NCBI RefSeq assembly: GCF_003402415.2
Contig: NZ_AP036014.1
Span: 1,364,001 to 1,428,000 of the forward strand
Length of the DNA: 64,000 nt
Source: Cupidesulfovibrio sp000226255
GTDB lineage: Bacteria; Desulfobacterota; Desulfovibrionia; Desulfovibrionales; Desulfovibrionaceae
Direction of reading: 5' to 3'
Numbering within the stretch: the stretch's first letter is position 1; each line of letters starts with the position of its first letter. Positions 40,888-49,295 of the stretch are shown piece by piece. The translations under genes were made by a program, and so were the position numbers. A model generated the notes under the pieces. It searched no databases. It saw only the letters and a program-made list of their open reading frames with translations, and was not told the origin of the DNA.

Positions 40888-42066
40888 ATGGCCGTACTCA
40901 AGATGACCGACCTTGATCTGAAGGGTAAGCGCGTCCTGTTGCGCGAAGACCTCAATGTGCCCCTGAAGGACGGCAAGGTGACCAGCGACAAGCGCATCCG
41001 CGCCGCGCTGCCCTCCATCGAAATGGCCCTGAAGGCGGGCGCCCGCGTGCTGTTGGTGTCGCACCTGGGCCGCCCCACGGAAGGCGAGTTCGACCCGGCC
41101 TTCTCGCTGGCCCCGGTGGCCGAGCATCTTTCCAGGGCCTTGGGCGTTCAGGTGCCCCTGGTGCGCGACTACATCGACGGTATCGAGGTGGCCGAGGGCC
41201 AGTGCGTGCTGTGCGAGAACGTGCGCTTCCTGAAGGGCGAGAAGAAGGATGACGAGGCCCTGGGCCGCAAGCTGGCCGCCCTGTGCGACATCTTCGTCAT
41301 GGACGCCTTCGGTGCGGCGCACCGCGCCCAGGCCTCCACACACGCCGCCGTGCGCTTCGCCAAGGTGGCCTGCGCCGGTCCCCTGCTGGCGGCGGAACTG
41401 GACGCCCTGTCCCGCGCCCTGGACGCACCGGCCAAGCCCATGGTGGGCATCATCGGCGGCTCCAAGGTGTCCACCAAGCTCACCCTGCTGGACACGCTGT
41501 CCAAGAAGGTGGACCGGCTTATCGTGGGGGGGGGCATCGCCAACAACTTCATCAAGGCCGCCGGGCATGAGGTTGGCCGTTCGCTGTACGAGCCGGAACT
41601 GGTGGACGAAGCCGCCCGCCTGATGGCCGCCGCCAAGGCCGCCGGGGGCGAGATTCCCGTGCCGGTGGACGTGGTGGTGGGGCCGGAGTTCGCGGATTCC
41701 GCCCCGGCCACGGTGCGCAAGGTGTCCGAGGTGAAGCCCGACGAGATGATCCTGGACATCGGCCCCGAGACCGCGAAACTGTACCGCGACATCCTGATGC
41801 AGGCGGGCACCATCGTCTGGAACGGCCCGGTGGGCGCGTTCGAGGTGGAGCAGTTCGGCCAGGGCACCAAGGCCCTGTGCATGGCCGTGGCCGACAGCCC
41901 GGCCTTCTCGCTTGCGGGCGGCGGCGACACCGTGGCCGCCATCGAGAAGTACGGCGTGGTGGACCGCATCTCGTACATGTCCACCGGGGGCGGGGCCTTC
42001 CTGGAGTTCCTGGAGGGCAAGACCCTGCCCGCAGTGGCCGTGCTGGAGGAACGTTCCCGAAGCTAG
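40888..42066 (+). CDS. pgk: phosphoglycerate kinase
   Basis: Glycolytic enzyme of 392 residues that makes ATP from 1,3-bisphosphoglycerate. It has the N-terminal substrate motif RVLLREDLNVPL, SHLGRP and the catalytic HRAQAS region, the hinge IIGGSKVSTKL and the nucleotide-binding VWNGPVGAFE with the C-terminal GGGDTVAAIEKYG and STGGGAFLEFLEG. The ATG at 40888 is preceded by AGAGGG; 24 upstream codons overlap the terminator and are not coding. No promoter is visible in the 41 bp after the terminator. Confidence 0.97.
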   Translation: MAVLKMTDLDLKGKRVLLREDLNVPLKDGKVTSDKRIRAALPSIEMALKAGARVLLVSHLGRPTEGEFDPAFSLAPVAEHLSRALGVQVPLVRDYIDGIEVAEGQCVLCENVRFLKGEKKDDEALGRKLAALCDIFVMDAFGAAHRAQASTHAAVRFAKVACAGPLLAAELDALSRALDAPAKPMVGIIGGSKVSTKLTLLDTLSKKVDRLIVGGGIANNFIKAAGHEVGRSLYEPELVDEAARLMAAAKAAGGEIPVPVDVVVGPEFADSAPATVRKVSEVKPDEMILDIGPETAKLYRDILMQAGTIVWNGPVGAFEVEQFGQGTKALCMAVADSPAFSLAGGGDTVAAIEKYGVVDRISYMSTGGGAFLEFLEGKTLPAVAVLEERSRS

Positions 42067-42519
42067 CGGCGCGGCAGGGGGGGGCCGTATACTGCGGGGC
42101 CGCCCGTAGATGCGCTGGTCGCCGTTCATGTTTCACGCGGCGCGTTTCCGTTGTCCTGATGGCCAGAGCCGTAGGGAACGGGGGCGCGCCGTTTGTGTTT
42201 CACGCCGGGCGACTGCATGGGCAGGGGCGATGGATGTTCCGCCAACGCTCCGCACATGTCGGATGCGGGCATGCATGCACGCGTGACGGGACGGGGCTGC
42301 TGGGGAAGGGGGGCTTGCCGTTGCGTTGCATCGGCGTCGCGGGTGACGGCGGTGCGTTGCCGCGCCGTGCCCCGCAACGTGCGTGCGGAGCGCGTCCCGC
42401 CGGGGACAGGACCGGAGGGAAGCGGCCACTGACGAAGGTTTTCACCTTTGCGTGCAGCGTGGCTGCGTGGCGATACGTTGTTTTTGCGTTCCCGTTGCCG
42501 TTTTTTTGCTACGGTGCTG
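42067..42519. other. intergenic region upstream of the MucR-like gene
   Basis: About 450 bp without a gene I can support. Several short frames have no ribosome-binding site and odd composition. The final 50 bp (TTTTTGCG...TTTTTTTGC) are AT-rich and lead into a candidate promoter. Confidence 0.6.
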
Positions 42520-42548
42520 TTGACTTGCTGTAGTGGCGGATGTAAGAG
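42520..42548 (+). promoter_or_regulatory. candidate promoter of the MucR-like gene
   Basis: TTGACT (42520-42525) and TAAGAG (42543-42548) are 17 bp apart; the -35 is good and the -10 is weak. It lies behind an AT-rich tract, the kind of DNA that MucR/Ros proteins bind, about 80 bp before the ATG. Confidence 0.45.
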
Positions 42549-42627
42549 CGGCGATGTGCCGTGACTGGTGCCGGTGTTCCGGCGTTGTCGCTTCGGCCCC
42601 GTCGTTCAATTCCCGCGGAGGTCCAAC

Positions 42628-43026
42628 ATGGATGACTTTTTGAAGGAAGCATTGGAAATCGTGAAGGCGCAGGCCAGCGTGCGGACCATGACGGAGGACG
42701 AAATCACCTCCATGGTGCAGAAGCTGGCCAATGGCATCCGTGTCATCAGCCTTGGCGAGGCCGAGCCGGAAGAGGCGTGCGAAACCTGCGGCGACCCCCG
42801 CAAGGCCGTGAAGGAAAAGTCCATCACCTGCCTTGAATGCGGCAAGTCGTTCAAGATCCTTACCCGCAAGCACCTTGCCTCGCATGGTCTCGACGCCGTC
42901 GCCTACCGCGAGAAGTGGGGCCTCAAGAAGAATACCCCGCTGGTCTGCAAGGCGCTGCAGCGCGAACGCCGCAAGAAGATGAAGGACATGAAGCTTTGGG
43001 AGAAGCGGCGCAAGACCGCTTCCTAG
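42628..43026 (+). CDS. MucR/Ros-family zinc-finger transcriptional regulator
   Basis: A 132-residue DNA-binding protein of the MucR/Ros family. The C2H2-type zinc site is visible as C-x2-C in ITCLECGKSFKILTRKHLASHG with its histidines, followed by the family motif AYREKWGLKKNTPLVCKAL and a basic tail. An extra pair of cysteines (CETCGDP) lies near residue 51. CGGAGG precedes the ATG at 42628. A terminator follows, so the gene is monocistronic. Members often act as global repressors on AT-rich promoters; the targets here are unknown. Confidence 0.9.
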   Translation: MDDFLKEALEIVKAQASVRTMTEDEITSMVQKLANGIRVISLGEAEPEEACETCGDPRKAVKEKSITCLECGKSFKILTRKHLASHGLDAVAYREKWGLKKNTPLVCKALQRERRKKMKDMKLWEKRRKTAS

Positions 43027-43107
43027 GCGGGGGGGCTCCGGCTTGCGGGCCGGATTGCCTCGGGAGGGCCGCGTGTTGCGGCGGCGCCGCCGAGAATTCG
43101 CGACGGA

Positions 43108-43142
43108 AAAGGCCGTCCTGCGTAAGCAGGACGGCCTTTCGC
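43108..43142 (+). terminator. terminator of the MucR-like gene
   Basis: AAAGGCCGTCCTGC and GCAGGACGGCCTTT form a perfect 14-bp stem around a GTAA loop, ending in TTTCG. The rest of 43027-43302 contains only short repeated CTCGCC/AGTC motifs and no gene. Confidence 0.9.
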
Positions 43143-43302
43143 GTCGCGCGGAGTGCCCCGTTGCGTGATGGCCGGGTGTGGAACGGGTGGTTACGCTGGC
43201 GCGGCCAGCATGCCCGGTGCGCCTTGGCGGAGCGGGCGCAGCCAGTAGCGTCAGTCTCACTAGTCTCGCCCGTCTCGCCAGTCGGGCCGGGCGCGGAAAC
43301 GG

Positions 43303-43327
43303 CGAACCGCCCAAGGAGGGCGGTTCG
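43303..43327 (-). terminator. terminator of the lipoprotein gene
   Basis: CGAACCGCCC and GGGCGGTTCG form a ten-bp stem with a five-base loop, 54 bp past the minus-strand lipoprotein stop; a short T-containing stretch (GCCGTTTCC) follows on the minus strand. Confidence 0.6.
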
Positions 43328-43380
43328 AGTTGTTCTGGCGGTTTGGCCGGGCCGATGCGGCGCAGGGTAGGGGGCGGCGT

Positions 43381-43956
43381 TCAGTTGTCCAGCGCGCCCT
43401 CGCCCACGATGAGCGAACGGCCGCCGTCGTCGGCCCCGTCCAGTTTGGGCTCGCGTTCGGTGGCCACCATGCGGTAGCCGAAGCTGACGTACAACGGCCC
43501 TGTGTCGTCCGGATCGAGGTAGAAGCGCGTCTCGAAGGGGATGGCCCCTTCGTCGCCAACGGCGCGGGGCAGGTAATCGTATTCCTGGGCGTCGATGACC
43601 CGGCCCGTGGCGTCGCTGAGGTAGACCATCACCGTGAGTTGCTCGTACCACTTGGCCCAGCCGGGCAGGGCGCCGGGCATGGGGGCGGCCATGCCGCGCA
43701 CGCCCACCGATTCGCGCAGCGGCACCACGCGGTAGGTGAAGCGCAGGTACTGCATGGAAACGGCCTGGGGGGTGTCGGCCTGCAACTGGGCGCGGGCAAG
43801 GTGCCCCACGGTCTGCCGGGCGCACCCCGTCAGCAGGCCCCCGGCCAGCAGGGCCACCGCCAGGGCGAGGGCCGCGAGGGCAGTGGCGCGCAGGCGCGGG
43901 GGGACGGAGCGGGAAAGGGGAGACGGCGCGGGCGAGTGCGGCAGGAGCAGGGACAT
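43381..43956 (-). CDS. putative lipoprotein
   Basis: A 191-residue exported lipoprotein. An N-terminal stretch with several arginines (RLRA) is followed by a hydrophobic core (ATALAALALAVALLAGG) and the lipobox LLTGC, so Cys45 should be lipidated. The mature part has mixed beta-type sequence (SMQYLRFTYRVVPL, WYEQLTVMVYLSD, FETRFYLDPDDTGPLYVSFGYRMV) that I do not recognise. GGAG precedes the ATG at 43956. It is the last gene of a minus unit with the YkgJ-like and aroK genes, 78 bp apart. Confidence 0.8.
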   Translation of the reverse strand: MSLLLPHSPAPSPLSRSVPPRLRATALAALALAVALLAGGLLTGCARQTVGHLARAQLQADTPQAVSMQYLRFTYRVVPLRESVGVRGMAAPMPGALPGWAKWYEQLTVMVYLSDATGRVIDAQEYDYLPRAVGDEGAIPFETRFYLDPDDTGPLYVSFGYRMVATEREPKLDGADDGGRSLIVGEGALDN

Positions 43957-44034
43957 GACATCTCCGGCGGTTGCGGGACATGCGGGAGGCAAAACGTGCG
44001 GAACGCCCGCAGCGCGCGTTGACGGTGCTATCCC

Positions 44035-44745
44035 CTAGCGGCGCTGCGGCTTGGGCGGACCATAGACCAGCATTTCCGCCAGCGTCAAGGAAACGCGGGA
44101 TGCCCCGGCGCCCTTCGCGCCGCCGTGCTCCATCTCCAGTTCCGCCAGCCTGCGATAGAAGTGGGTGCGGTCCAGGGTGGGCACCGCCTCGTCGGGCTGC
44201 CCGTCGGTCAGGCCGCAGAAGCGGTGGCAGCCGCGAAACACCTGGCGTTGCCCGTCGGGGCGCAGCAGCACGTTGCGCGTGCCGTGCATGCGGCAGATCA
44301 TCAGGCGGTGGGCGTACAGGCCGCACAATCCGTCATCGTTGACCGGGCACATCACGCGCGGCACCACCCCGGCGGCCTGTGCGGCCGCGCACTGGTCCAC
44401 CACCTCGCGGGCGCGGCGCAGGTAGTCGGCGCGGCGCGCCTCGGGCAGGGCCAGCATGCCTTTCCACAGGTAGGCCCATTCCACGTGGGTGTGGTGCTTG
44501 AAATGGGTGCGGCAGCAGTTGTCGTCGCAGTTGGCACAGGTCAGCCCGGCGGCGTGGGCCGTTTCCGCGTAGGCGTTTTCCATGTCGGCGTACAACTCCG
44601 CCAGGCGGGCGAAGACACCGGGACCCTTGCGGCCGCCCTTGGAGGCCGGTTTGCCCGGTTGGGTCTGCCCGGCCGCCTTCAGCGCGGCGGCAATGCGTAC
44701 GGACGCCAGCGGATCGGACTTGCGGCCTGGGTTGCGAGAGGACAT
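44035..44745 (-). CDS. YkgJ-like (UPF0153) cysteine-cluster protein
   Basis: A 236-residue protein with the cysteine pattern of the YkgJ / UPF0153 zinc- or iron-chelating family: CANCDDNCC (about residue 70) and, later, CPVNDDGLCGLYAHRLMICRMHG, which matches the family's second half, plus FRGCHRFCG. The N-terminal 45 residues are basic and Pro-rich. GGAGG precedes the ATG at 44745, whose first base is also the end of the aroK stop, so the genes are coupled. The biochemical role of the family is unclear; metal binding is likely. Confidence 0.82.
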   Translation of the reverse strand: MSSRNPGRKSDPLASVRIAAALKAAGQTQPGKPASKGGRKGPGVFARLAELYADMENAYAETAHAAGLTCANCDDNCCRTHFKHHTHVEWAYLWKGMLALPEARRADYLRRAREVVDQCAAAQAAGVVPRVMCPVNDDGLCGLYAHRLMICRMHGTRNVLLRPDGQRQVFRGCHRFCGLTDGQPDEAVPTLDRTHFYRRLAELEMEHGGAKGAGASRVSLTLAEMLVYGPPKPQRR

Positions 44746-45302
44746 CACGCCTCCCCGCCGGACAGCCAGGCCACGATGCGCTGCGCGCACTGGACGGGCG
44801 ACAGCGTGTCCGCCGCCACGGTGAACGTGGCGTAGCGGCGGTACAGGGCAATGCGCTCGTTGTACAGGTCCTCGATGGTCTGCCCCGGCGCGATGGCCAG
44901 CCCCCGTTCGGGGTTCATGGCGATACGCTCGAGGATCAGCGGCAGCGACACCTCAAGGTAGACCAGCGGTCCCAGAGCGGCCAGGTGTTCCATGGCCTCG
45001 TGGCGGTAGACCACGCTGCCGCCGGTGGACAGCACGGTGCGCCGCGCGCCGATGCGGCGGATGACGCCCGCCTCCACGTCGAGGAAGCTCTCCTTGTCCA
45101 TGGAGTCGGCAACGGCCTGCAACCGGGTGCCGTAGGTGGCCTCAATGAGGTTGTCGGTGTCCACGTGGGCCCAGCCAAGCTGGAGGGCCAGTTCGCGGCC
45201 CACGGTGGTCTTGCCCGCGCCCGCCATGCCGATGATGCTGACGCACCCTTCGGGCGCGATGCGCGCGGGGTCAAGCGGGAGGGGGGCTGGGGATGTGGTC
45301 AT
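44745..45302 (-). CDS. aroK: shikimate kinase
   Basis: ATP-dependent phosphorylation of shikimate in aromatic amino acid synthesis. The 185-residue P-loop kinase has Walker A GMAGAGKTT at residues 25-33, the shikimate-binding DTDNLIE at 48-54, the STGGSVVYR motif (equivalent to the usual GGG) and the lid region around RGLAI. Related homoserine or gluconate kinases are less likely given DTDxxIE. AGGA precedes the ATG at 45302; the open frame upstream is low-complexity Arg/Pro and not coding. It starts a three-gene minus unit. Confidence 0.87.
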   Translation of the reverse strand: MTTSPAPLPLDPARIAPEGCVSIIGMAGAGKTTVGRELALQLGWAHVDTDNLIEATYGTRLQAVADSMDKESFLDVEAGVIRRIGARRTVLSTGGSVVYRHEAMEHLAALGPLVYLEVSLPLILERIAMNPERGLAIAPGQTIEDLYNERIALYRRYATFTVAADTLSPVQCAQRIVAWLSGGEA

Positions 45303-45460
45303 GCGGTGTCCTGTACGAAAGCAGACTGTCCGCGCCCGGCGCAGGCGGCGCGCACGGCGGGCGTGCGCAGGGCCAATCCCTTGCGGCGCAGGCCCGGCGC
45401 GTGTGCCTGTGTAGTCGGCGGCGGCGTGCGGTGTCAACCTCGGCGGCGGTCGGGACGGTA

Positions 45461-45487
45461 GCGGCCGTCGCGGCTGTCGCGGCCGTC
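45461..45487. repeat. 9-bp microsatellite upstream of aroK
   Basis: Three copies of GCGGC(C/T)GTC stand in tandem, followed by a diverged fourth copy, in the gap between rpsI and aroK. The gap 45303-45608 otherwise holds the rpsI terminator and no gene. Confidence 0.6.
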
Positions 45488-45551
45488 GCAGTTGGCGCGG
45501 GCTGGACTTGGCCGAACGCCCGTGCCGACCGCACCGCACGGCCCTGCAAAT

Positions 45552-45585
45552 GCAAACAGGCAGGTCCGCATGCGCGAACCTGCCT
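45552..45585 (-). terminator. terminator of the rplM-rpsI operon
   Basis: On the minus strand AGGCAGGT (45585-45578) pairs with ACCTGCCT (45565-45558) with further inner pairs, then GTTTGC follows. It is 24 bp past the rpsI stop. Confidence 0.7.
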
Positions 45586-45608
45586 GAAAGGCGTCGTAGA
45601 GGAAGCGA

Positions 45609-46001
45609 TTAACGCTTGGAGTACTGGTACCGGGCGCGGGCAGCGCGCTGGCCGTACTTCTTGCGTTCCTTCTTGCGGGCGTCGCGGGTCAGGAACCCGG
45701 CGCGCTTCAGGGCGCCGCGCAGTTCCGGCTCGACTTCGAGCAGGGCGCGCGAAATGCCGTGGCGCACCGCTTCGGCCTGGCCGGTCACGCCGCCGCCGCA
45801 CACGTTGACCTTGATGTCGAAGCGTTCGACGTTCTTGGTCAGCACCAGGGGCTGGCGGATGATCATCTGCAGCGACTTGCGCGGGAAGTAGTCTTCGAAG
45901 GGGCGACCGTTCACCACGATCTGACCGGAACCGGCGTACAGGCGGGTACGGGCCGTGGCGGTCTTGCGGCGACCGGTGCCGTAGTTGAATTCGTTGGCCA
46001 T
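45609..46001 (-). CDS. rpsI: ribosomal protein S9
   Basis: A 130-residue 30S protein with the typical YGTGRRKTATARTRLYAGSG start region, the VNVCGGGVTGQAEAVRHGISRAL centre and the C-terminal KKYGQRAARARYQYSKR tail that reaches the P-site tRNA. GGAGAG precedes the ATG at 46001. It lies 22 bp after rplM in the standard L13-S9 operon and ends before a terminator. Confidence 0.97.
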   Translation of the reverse strand: MANEFNYGTGRRKTATARTRLYAGSGQIVVNGRPFEDYFPRKSLQMIIRQPLVLTKNVERFDIKVNVCGGGVTGQAEAVRHGISRALLEVEPELRGALKRAGFLTRDARKKERKKYGQRAARARYQYSKR

Positions 46002-46023
46002 GATTCTCTCCGGCTCGAGCGGG

Positions 46024-46458
46024 TTAGTACTTGATGGCGAGCGGCTGCGGGTTCTGGGCGGCATGCGGATGCTCGGGGCCAGCGTAGACCTTGAGCTTCT
46101 TCAGCATGGCGCGGCCAAGCCGGTTCTTGGGCAGCATGCCCCGCACGGCGTTCATCAGCACGCGTTCCGGATGGGAGGCAAGCAGCTTCTCGAGGGTGAT
46201 CTCGGTAAGGCCGCCAACGTACCCGGAGTGACGGTAGTATTTCTTGTCGGCAAGCTTGTTGCCGGTGACCTTGATCTTTTCGCAGTTGACCACGACGATG
46301 AAGTCGCCGTTGTCCATGTGCGGGGCGAACTCGGGCTTGTGCTTGCCACGCAGGCGATGCGTGAGCTGGGTGGCAAGGCGGCCGAGAACCAGGTCGGAGG
46401 CATCGACCACGAACCATTCGCGGTTGATGTTCTCGGGCGTGGGGCTGAACGTTTTCAT
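46024..46458 (-). CDS. rplM: ribosomal protein L13
   Basis: A 144-residue 50S protein with the family segments REWFVVDASDLVLGRLAT, GDFIVVVNCEKIKVTGNK, KKYYRHSGYVGG and VRGMLPKNRLGR. GGAG precedes the ATG at 46458. The transcript starts from a consensus-like promoter 40-65 bp upstream and includes rpsI. The upstream open frame is non-coding promoter DNA. Confidence 0.97.
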   Translation of the reverse strand: MKTFSPTPENINREWFVVDASDLVLGRLATQLTHRLRGKHKPEFAPHMDNGDFIVVVNCEKIKVTGNKLADKKYYRHSGYVGGLTEITLEKLLASHPERVLMNAVRGMLPKNRLGRAMLKKLKVYAGPEHPHAAQNPQPLAIKY

Positions 46459-46494
46459 CAGAGCGTACTCCTGTGCGAGCTCGAAAGAACGGTC

Positions 46495-46523
46495 TATGTA
46501 TTGGGTTCCCCGCCCCTTGTCAA
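46495..46523 (-). promoter_or_regulatory. promoter of the rplM-rpsI operon
   Basis: On the minus strand a perfect TTGACA (46523-46518) and TACATA (46500-46495) are separated by 17 bp. It is the best-matching promoter in the window, as expected for ribosomal protein genes. Confidence 0.85.
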
Positions 46524-46945
46524 CAGAAAAAGGGCGTGGAAACGCGCGACGGACGGCGCCGGGGCCCGAAGGCGCTGGCGCCATGCGTGCGATGCTTGCC
46601 GGGCTGGGCCGGTCAGCCGTCCATTATTCATGGATGTCGGCGGTTCCGGCGCATGGTGCGCTGGCGCGCGGGTTCGCCTGGCGGCCGTCCACACTTCGGT
46701 CCCACTGGCGCGCCTAACGGGGCGGCTGGCCTGGGGAGCGGACGGCTTGCCCCGCCGATGCGCCGAAGACGGCGGACGGGGCTGACGCCGGGCAAGCGCC
46801 GGGATGGCACGGTCGGAAGGTTGGCTTGGACGTTCCGGCCGGTTCCCGTGGCGTGAACCCGAAGCGTATCGCTTCAAACTCTTGAGCTTTACACCACGAC
46901 CGCATACATTGCCAAGAGCTTTTCTTGAACCCCCCGGGAGGCCTC
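46524..46945. other. intergenic region between rplM promoter and the HD gene
   Basis: About 420 bp with no supported gene; the open frames in it have no recognisable protein pattern. It must hold the plus-strand promoter of the HD gene, possibly in the AT-richer part near 46870-46930. Confidence 0.5.
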
Positions 46946-48205
46946 ATGCCCAGCATTCGCAAGAGCCTGCTCCAGTTCGTCTTTTCCGGCGCGTACATGA
47001 AGCGCTGGAACGACAAGCTGCGGCCCGTCGAACTGATGGAAGTGGACAAGCAGGCCCACAAGATGATCGTCGCCTGGCTGCTGCTGCAACTGAACACCCG
47101 CCACCTGCCCGCCGACGAACGCCTGCGCCTTGGGGCGGAAGTGGTGGAAGGCGGACTGTTCGACTACTTCTACCGGCTGGTCATCACCGACGTGAAGCCC
47201 CCGGTGTTCTACCGCATAAAAGAGAACGAGGCCCACTACCGCGAACTTACCGAATGGGTGGCGGACGAGTTGGAACACATCGTGCGGCCGCTGGACGAGG
47301 ACTTCTGGCAGCGCCTGCTGACGTACATCCGCCGCCGTGAAAAGAACAACCTGGCCGACCGCATCCTTACCGCCGCGCACCTCTACGCCAGCGGCTGGGA
47401 ATTCAACCTCATCAAGCCGCTGAACGGGCACGACGACGAGATTCCTGACATCGACGGCTCTTTCCAGAGGCGCCTGACAGCCATGGCCGATCTGGCCGGG
47501 GTGCCCGAGCTCATCGGCGGCTCCAGCAACGCGCTGGGGCGCTTCGCCAACCTGTGCGGGCAGCTGCGCTTTCAGAAGCGCTGGTCGCAGACCCCGCGCA
47601 TTCCGGAAACCTCGGTCATGGGCCACATGTTCATCGTGGCCTGCTACGCCTACTTCTTCAGCATCGCCGTGGGCGCGTGCCCGGCCCGCCGCCTGAACAA
47701 CTTCTTCTGCGGCCTGTTCCACGACCTGCCCGAAGTGCTGACCCGCGACATCATCTCGCCGGTGAAGCGCTCGGTGAAGCAACTGCCGGAACTCATCCGG
47801 CAGTACGAAGAGCAGGAGATGCAGGAGCGGGTGTTTTCGCTGCTGGACAAGGCGGGGTACGGCGACATCGCCAGCCGCCTGGGTTACTTTCTGGGGCTGT
47901 CCACCGGCTCGGAGTTCGACGAGACGGTGCGCGAGCCGGGACCCGACGGCGCGCCGGACACGGTGCGTAAAGTCACCTTTGACGAGTTGCAGAACTCCTG
48001 CAACCTCGATGCGCTGGACCCCAAGGACGGCAGGCTGGTGAAGGCCTGCGACACCCTGGCCGCGTTCATCGAGGCGCACACCTCGGTGCGCAACGGGGTG
48101 ACGTCGAGCCATCTGCAAGAGGCCATCGCGCGGCTGCGGGCCGAGAACCGCCGGGTGACGCTGGGGCCGTTGCATGTGGGGGCGCTTTTCGCCGACTTCG
48201 ACTAA
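46946..48205 (+). CDS. HD-domain protein, YfbR/COG1896-like
   Basis: A 419-residue protein. Its central HD domain (about residues 215-290) has the metal His in VMGHMFIVACYAYFF, the paired HD in GLFHDLPEVLTRDIISPVK and downstream acidic residues. The HDxxEVLTxDxxxPVK pattern is that of YfbR-type 5'-nucleotidases and related phosphohydrolases. The N-terminal 200 residues also look helical but are not familiar to me and make the protein about twice the length of YfbR. GGGAGG precedes the ATG at 46946. The stop is followed at once by structured element B. Nucleotide substrate not deducible. Confidence 0.8.
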   Translation: MPSIRKSLLQFVFSGAYMKRWNDKLRPVELMEVDKQAHKMIVAWLLLQLNTRHLPADERLRLGAEVVEGGLFDYFYRLVITDVKPPVFYRIKENEAHYRELTEWVADELEHIVRPLDEDFWQRLLTYIRRREKNNLADRILTAAHLYASGWEFNLIKPLNGHDDEIPDIDGSFQRRLTAMADLAGVPELIGGSSNALGRFANLCGQLRFQKRWSQTPRIPETSVMGHMFIVACYAYFFSIAVGACPARRLNNFFCGLFHDLPEVLTRDIISPVKRSVKQLPELIRQYEEQEMQERVFSLLDKAGYGDIASRLGYFLGLSTGSEFDETVREPGPDGAPDTVRKVTFDELQNSCNLDALDPKDGRLVKACDTLAAFIEAHTSVRNGVTSSHLQEAIARLRAENRRVTLGPLHVGALFADFD

Positions 48206-48206
48206 A

Positions 48207-48349
48207 CGATGCCGGAGCATGGGGGCTTTTGCCCTCTGCCCGCGTCAGAACGCCGTTTCATTCCGGTCGAGTACCACAAAAGTACACTCCCTCCATGAAA
48301 CGGCGTTCTTCCTTGGCAGAGAACAAAATCCCCACCTGCACCGGCATCG
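48207..48349 (+). other. structured intergenic element B (HD gene to CBS gene)
   Basis: A 143-nt nested hairpin beginning one base after the TAA of the HD gene. The outer arm CGATGCCGG pairs with CCGGCATCG. Stem 2 is CTCTGCC (48234-48240) with GGCAGAG (48315-48321). Stem 3 is a perfect 15-bp helix (48247-48261 with 48295-48309). The apex has GGTCGAGTACC and AGTACACTCCCT as in copy A, and the internal segments GCCC, GCGTC, TCCTTG and GAACAAA are kept. Confidence 0.85.
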
Positions 48350-48605
48350 CCAAGCGCACGGCCTTGCCCGAAGACTGTTTTTTCATGTGGCAAAGAGCCA
48401 CACCGGAAGTGCGGAGTCCGGCATCGTCCCCGCTTCGTATCCACCCGTGGGGCTTGTGAAAGGCGAGACAAGCGCGGCGTTTTTTGCTAACGCTACACCA
48501 TGCCCGATACCGGCGCGCGGCCGGGGGGCTTCATGTGGCCAGATGCCGAAGCCCATTGGACGAGATGGCCCGGATGTCCACGAACACACCGTGAGGAGAG
48601 TACAG
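48350..48605 (+). other. gap between element B and the CBS gene
   Basis: About 255 bp with no supported gene. It is AT-richer near 48375-48400 and 48475-48500; the promoter of the CBS gene is probably here but cannot be placed. Confidence 0.45.
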
Positions 48606-49103
48606 ATGCTGTTGCGTAAGCGTGCCTGGGACATCGTGCGGGAAGAATTCCCCAAGCTGCGCGAGGACGATTCGTTGGCCGAGGCCATGCGCAAGCTCAG
48701 TTCCTGCGTCGGCCCGGACGGCGGGGGCGGGGCGGGCTGCCTGTGCGCCCTGGTGTATGACGAGCGCGACATGCTGCGCGGCGCGCTTTCGGTGTGGGAC
48801 ACCGTGCGCTTCATGGAAGATTCGCTGCTGCGCAGCGGCTCGTTGCGCGGCATAGAGGAAGACGGCTTCGACCGCATCTACCGCAATGCCTGCAAGGTGG
48901 CCGGGTCCACCAAGGTGCGCGACGTCATGGACCGCGACATGACCCAGGTGGCCCCCGACGACCCGCTGCTGGTGGTGCTGGAAAGCTTCGTGAAGAAGGG
49001 CCGCAGCTACGCCGTGGTCACCGAGGCGGGCAAGGTGCTGGGCGTCATCATGATCAACGACGTGTTCCGCGAGATCAGCGGCGAGATCATCAGCCGCGCC
49101 TGA
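48606..49103 (+). CDS. CBS-domain protein
   Basis: A 165-residue protein made of two CBS motifs that should form one Bateman module binding an adenosine-type ligand. The first begins REEFPKLREDDSLAEAMRKLSS. The second is VRDVMDRDMTQVAPDDPLLVVLESFVKKGRSYAVVTEAGKVLGVIMINDVF (about residues 105-157), a very typical CBS sequence. No enzymatic or channel domain is attached, so it is a free-standing regulator or sensor. GAGGAGAG precedes the ATG. It is followed by a strong terminator. Confidence 0.88.
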   Translation: MLLRKRAWDIVREEFPKLREDDSLAEAMRKLSSCVGPDGGGGAGCLCALVYDERDMLRGALSVWDTVRFMEDSLLRSGSLRGIEEDGFDRIYRNACKVAGSTKVRDVMDRDMTQVAPDDPLLVVLESFVKKGRSYAVVTEAGKVLGVIMINDVFREISGEIISRA

Positions 49104-49141
49104 TGGCGCGTGCGTCATCACAGCCGGACGAAGGAATGAAG

Positions 49142-49176
49142 GCGGGCCGCCCCTGGTGATGGGGCGGCCCGTTTCG
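49142..49176. terminator. terminator between CBS and HD-GYP genes
   Basis: CGGGCCGCCCC (49143-49153) and GGGGCGGCCCG (49161-49171) form an 11-bp stem, followed by TTTCG on the plus strand. It lies between the convergent CBS and HD-GYP genes. Confidence 0.8.
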
Positions 49177-49295
49177 CGTCGATAGGGGGCGTGCCGTGGT
49201 CCGGCCAAGCTCGGCCCGACTCGGCCTGACTCGATCTGTTCCGGCGTGGCGTGACCAGGGCGGATTTGGCCCGGCATGCCCAGTGGGGCGAATGC

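Noticed and set aside
42193..42432. Short open frames in the pgk-mucR gap
   Set aside because: Overlapping frames on both strands with no ribosome-binding site and no protein-like pattern; typical of G+C-rich non-coding DNA.
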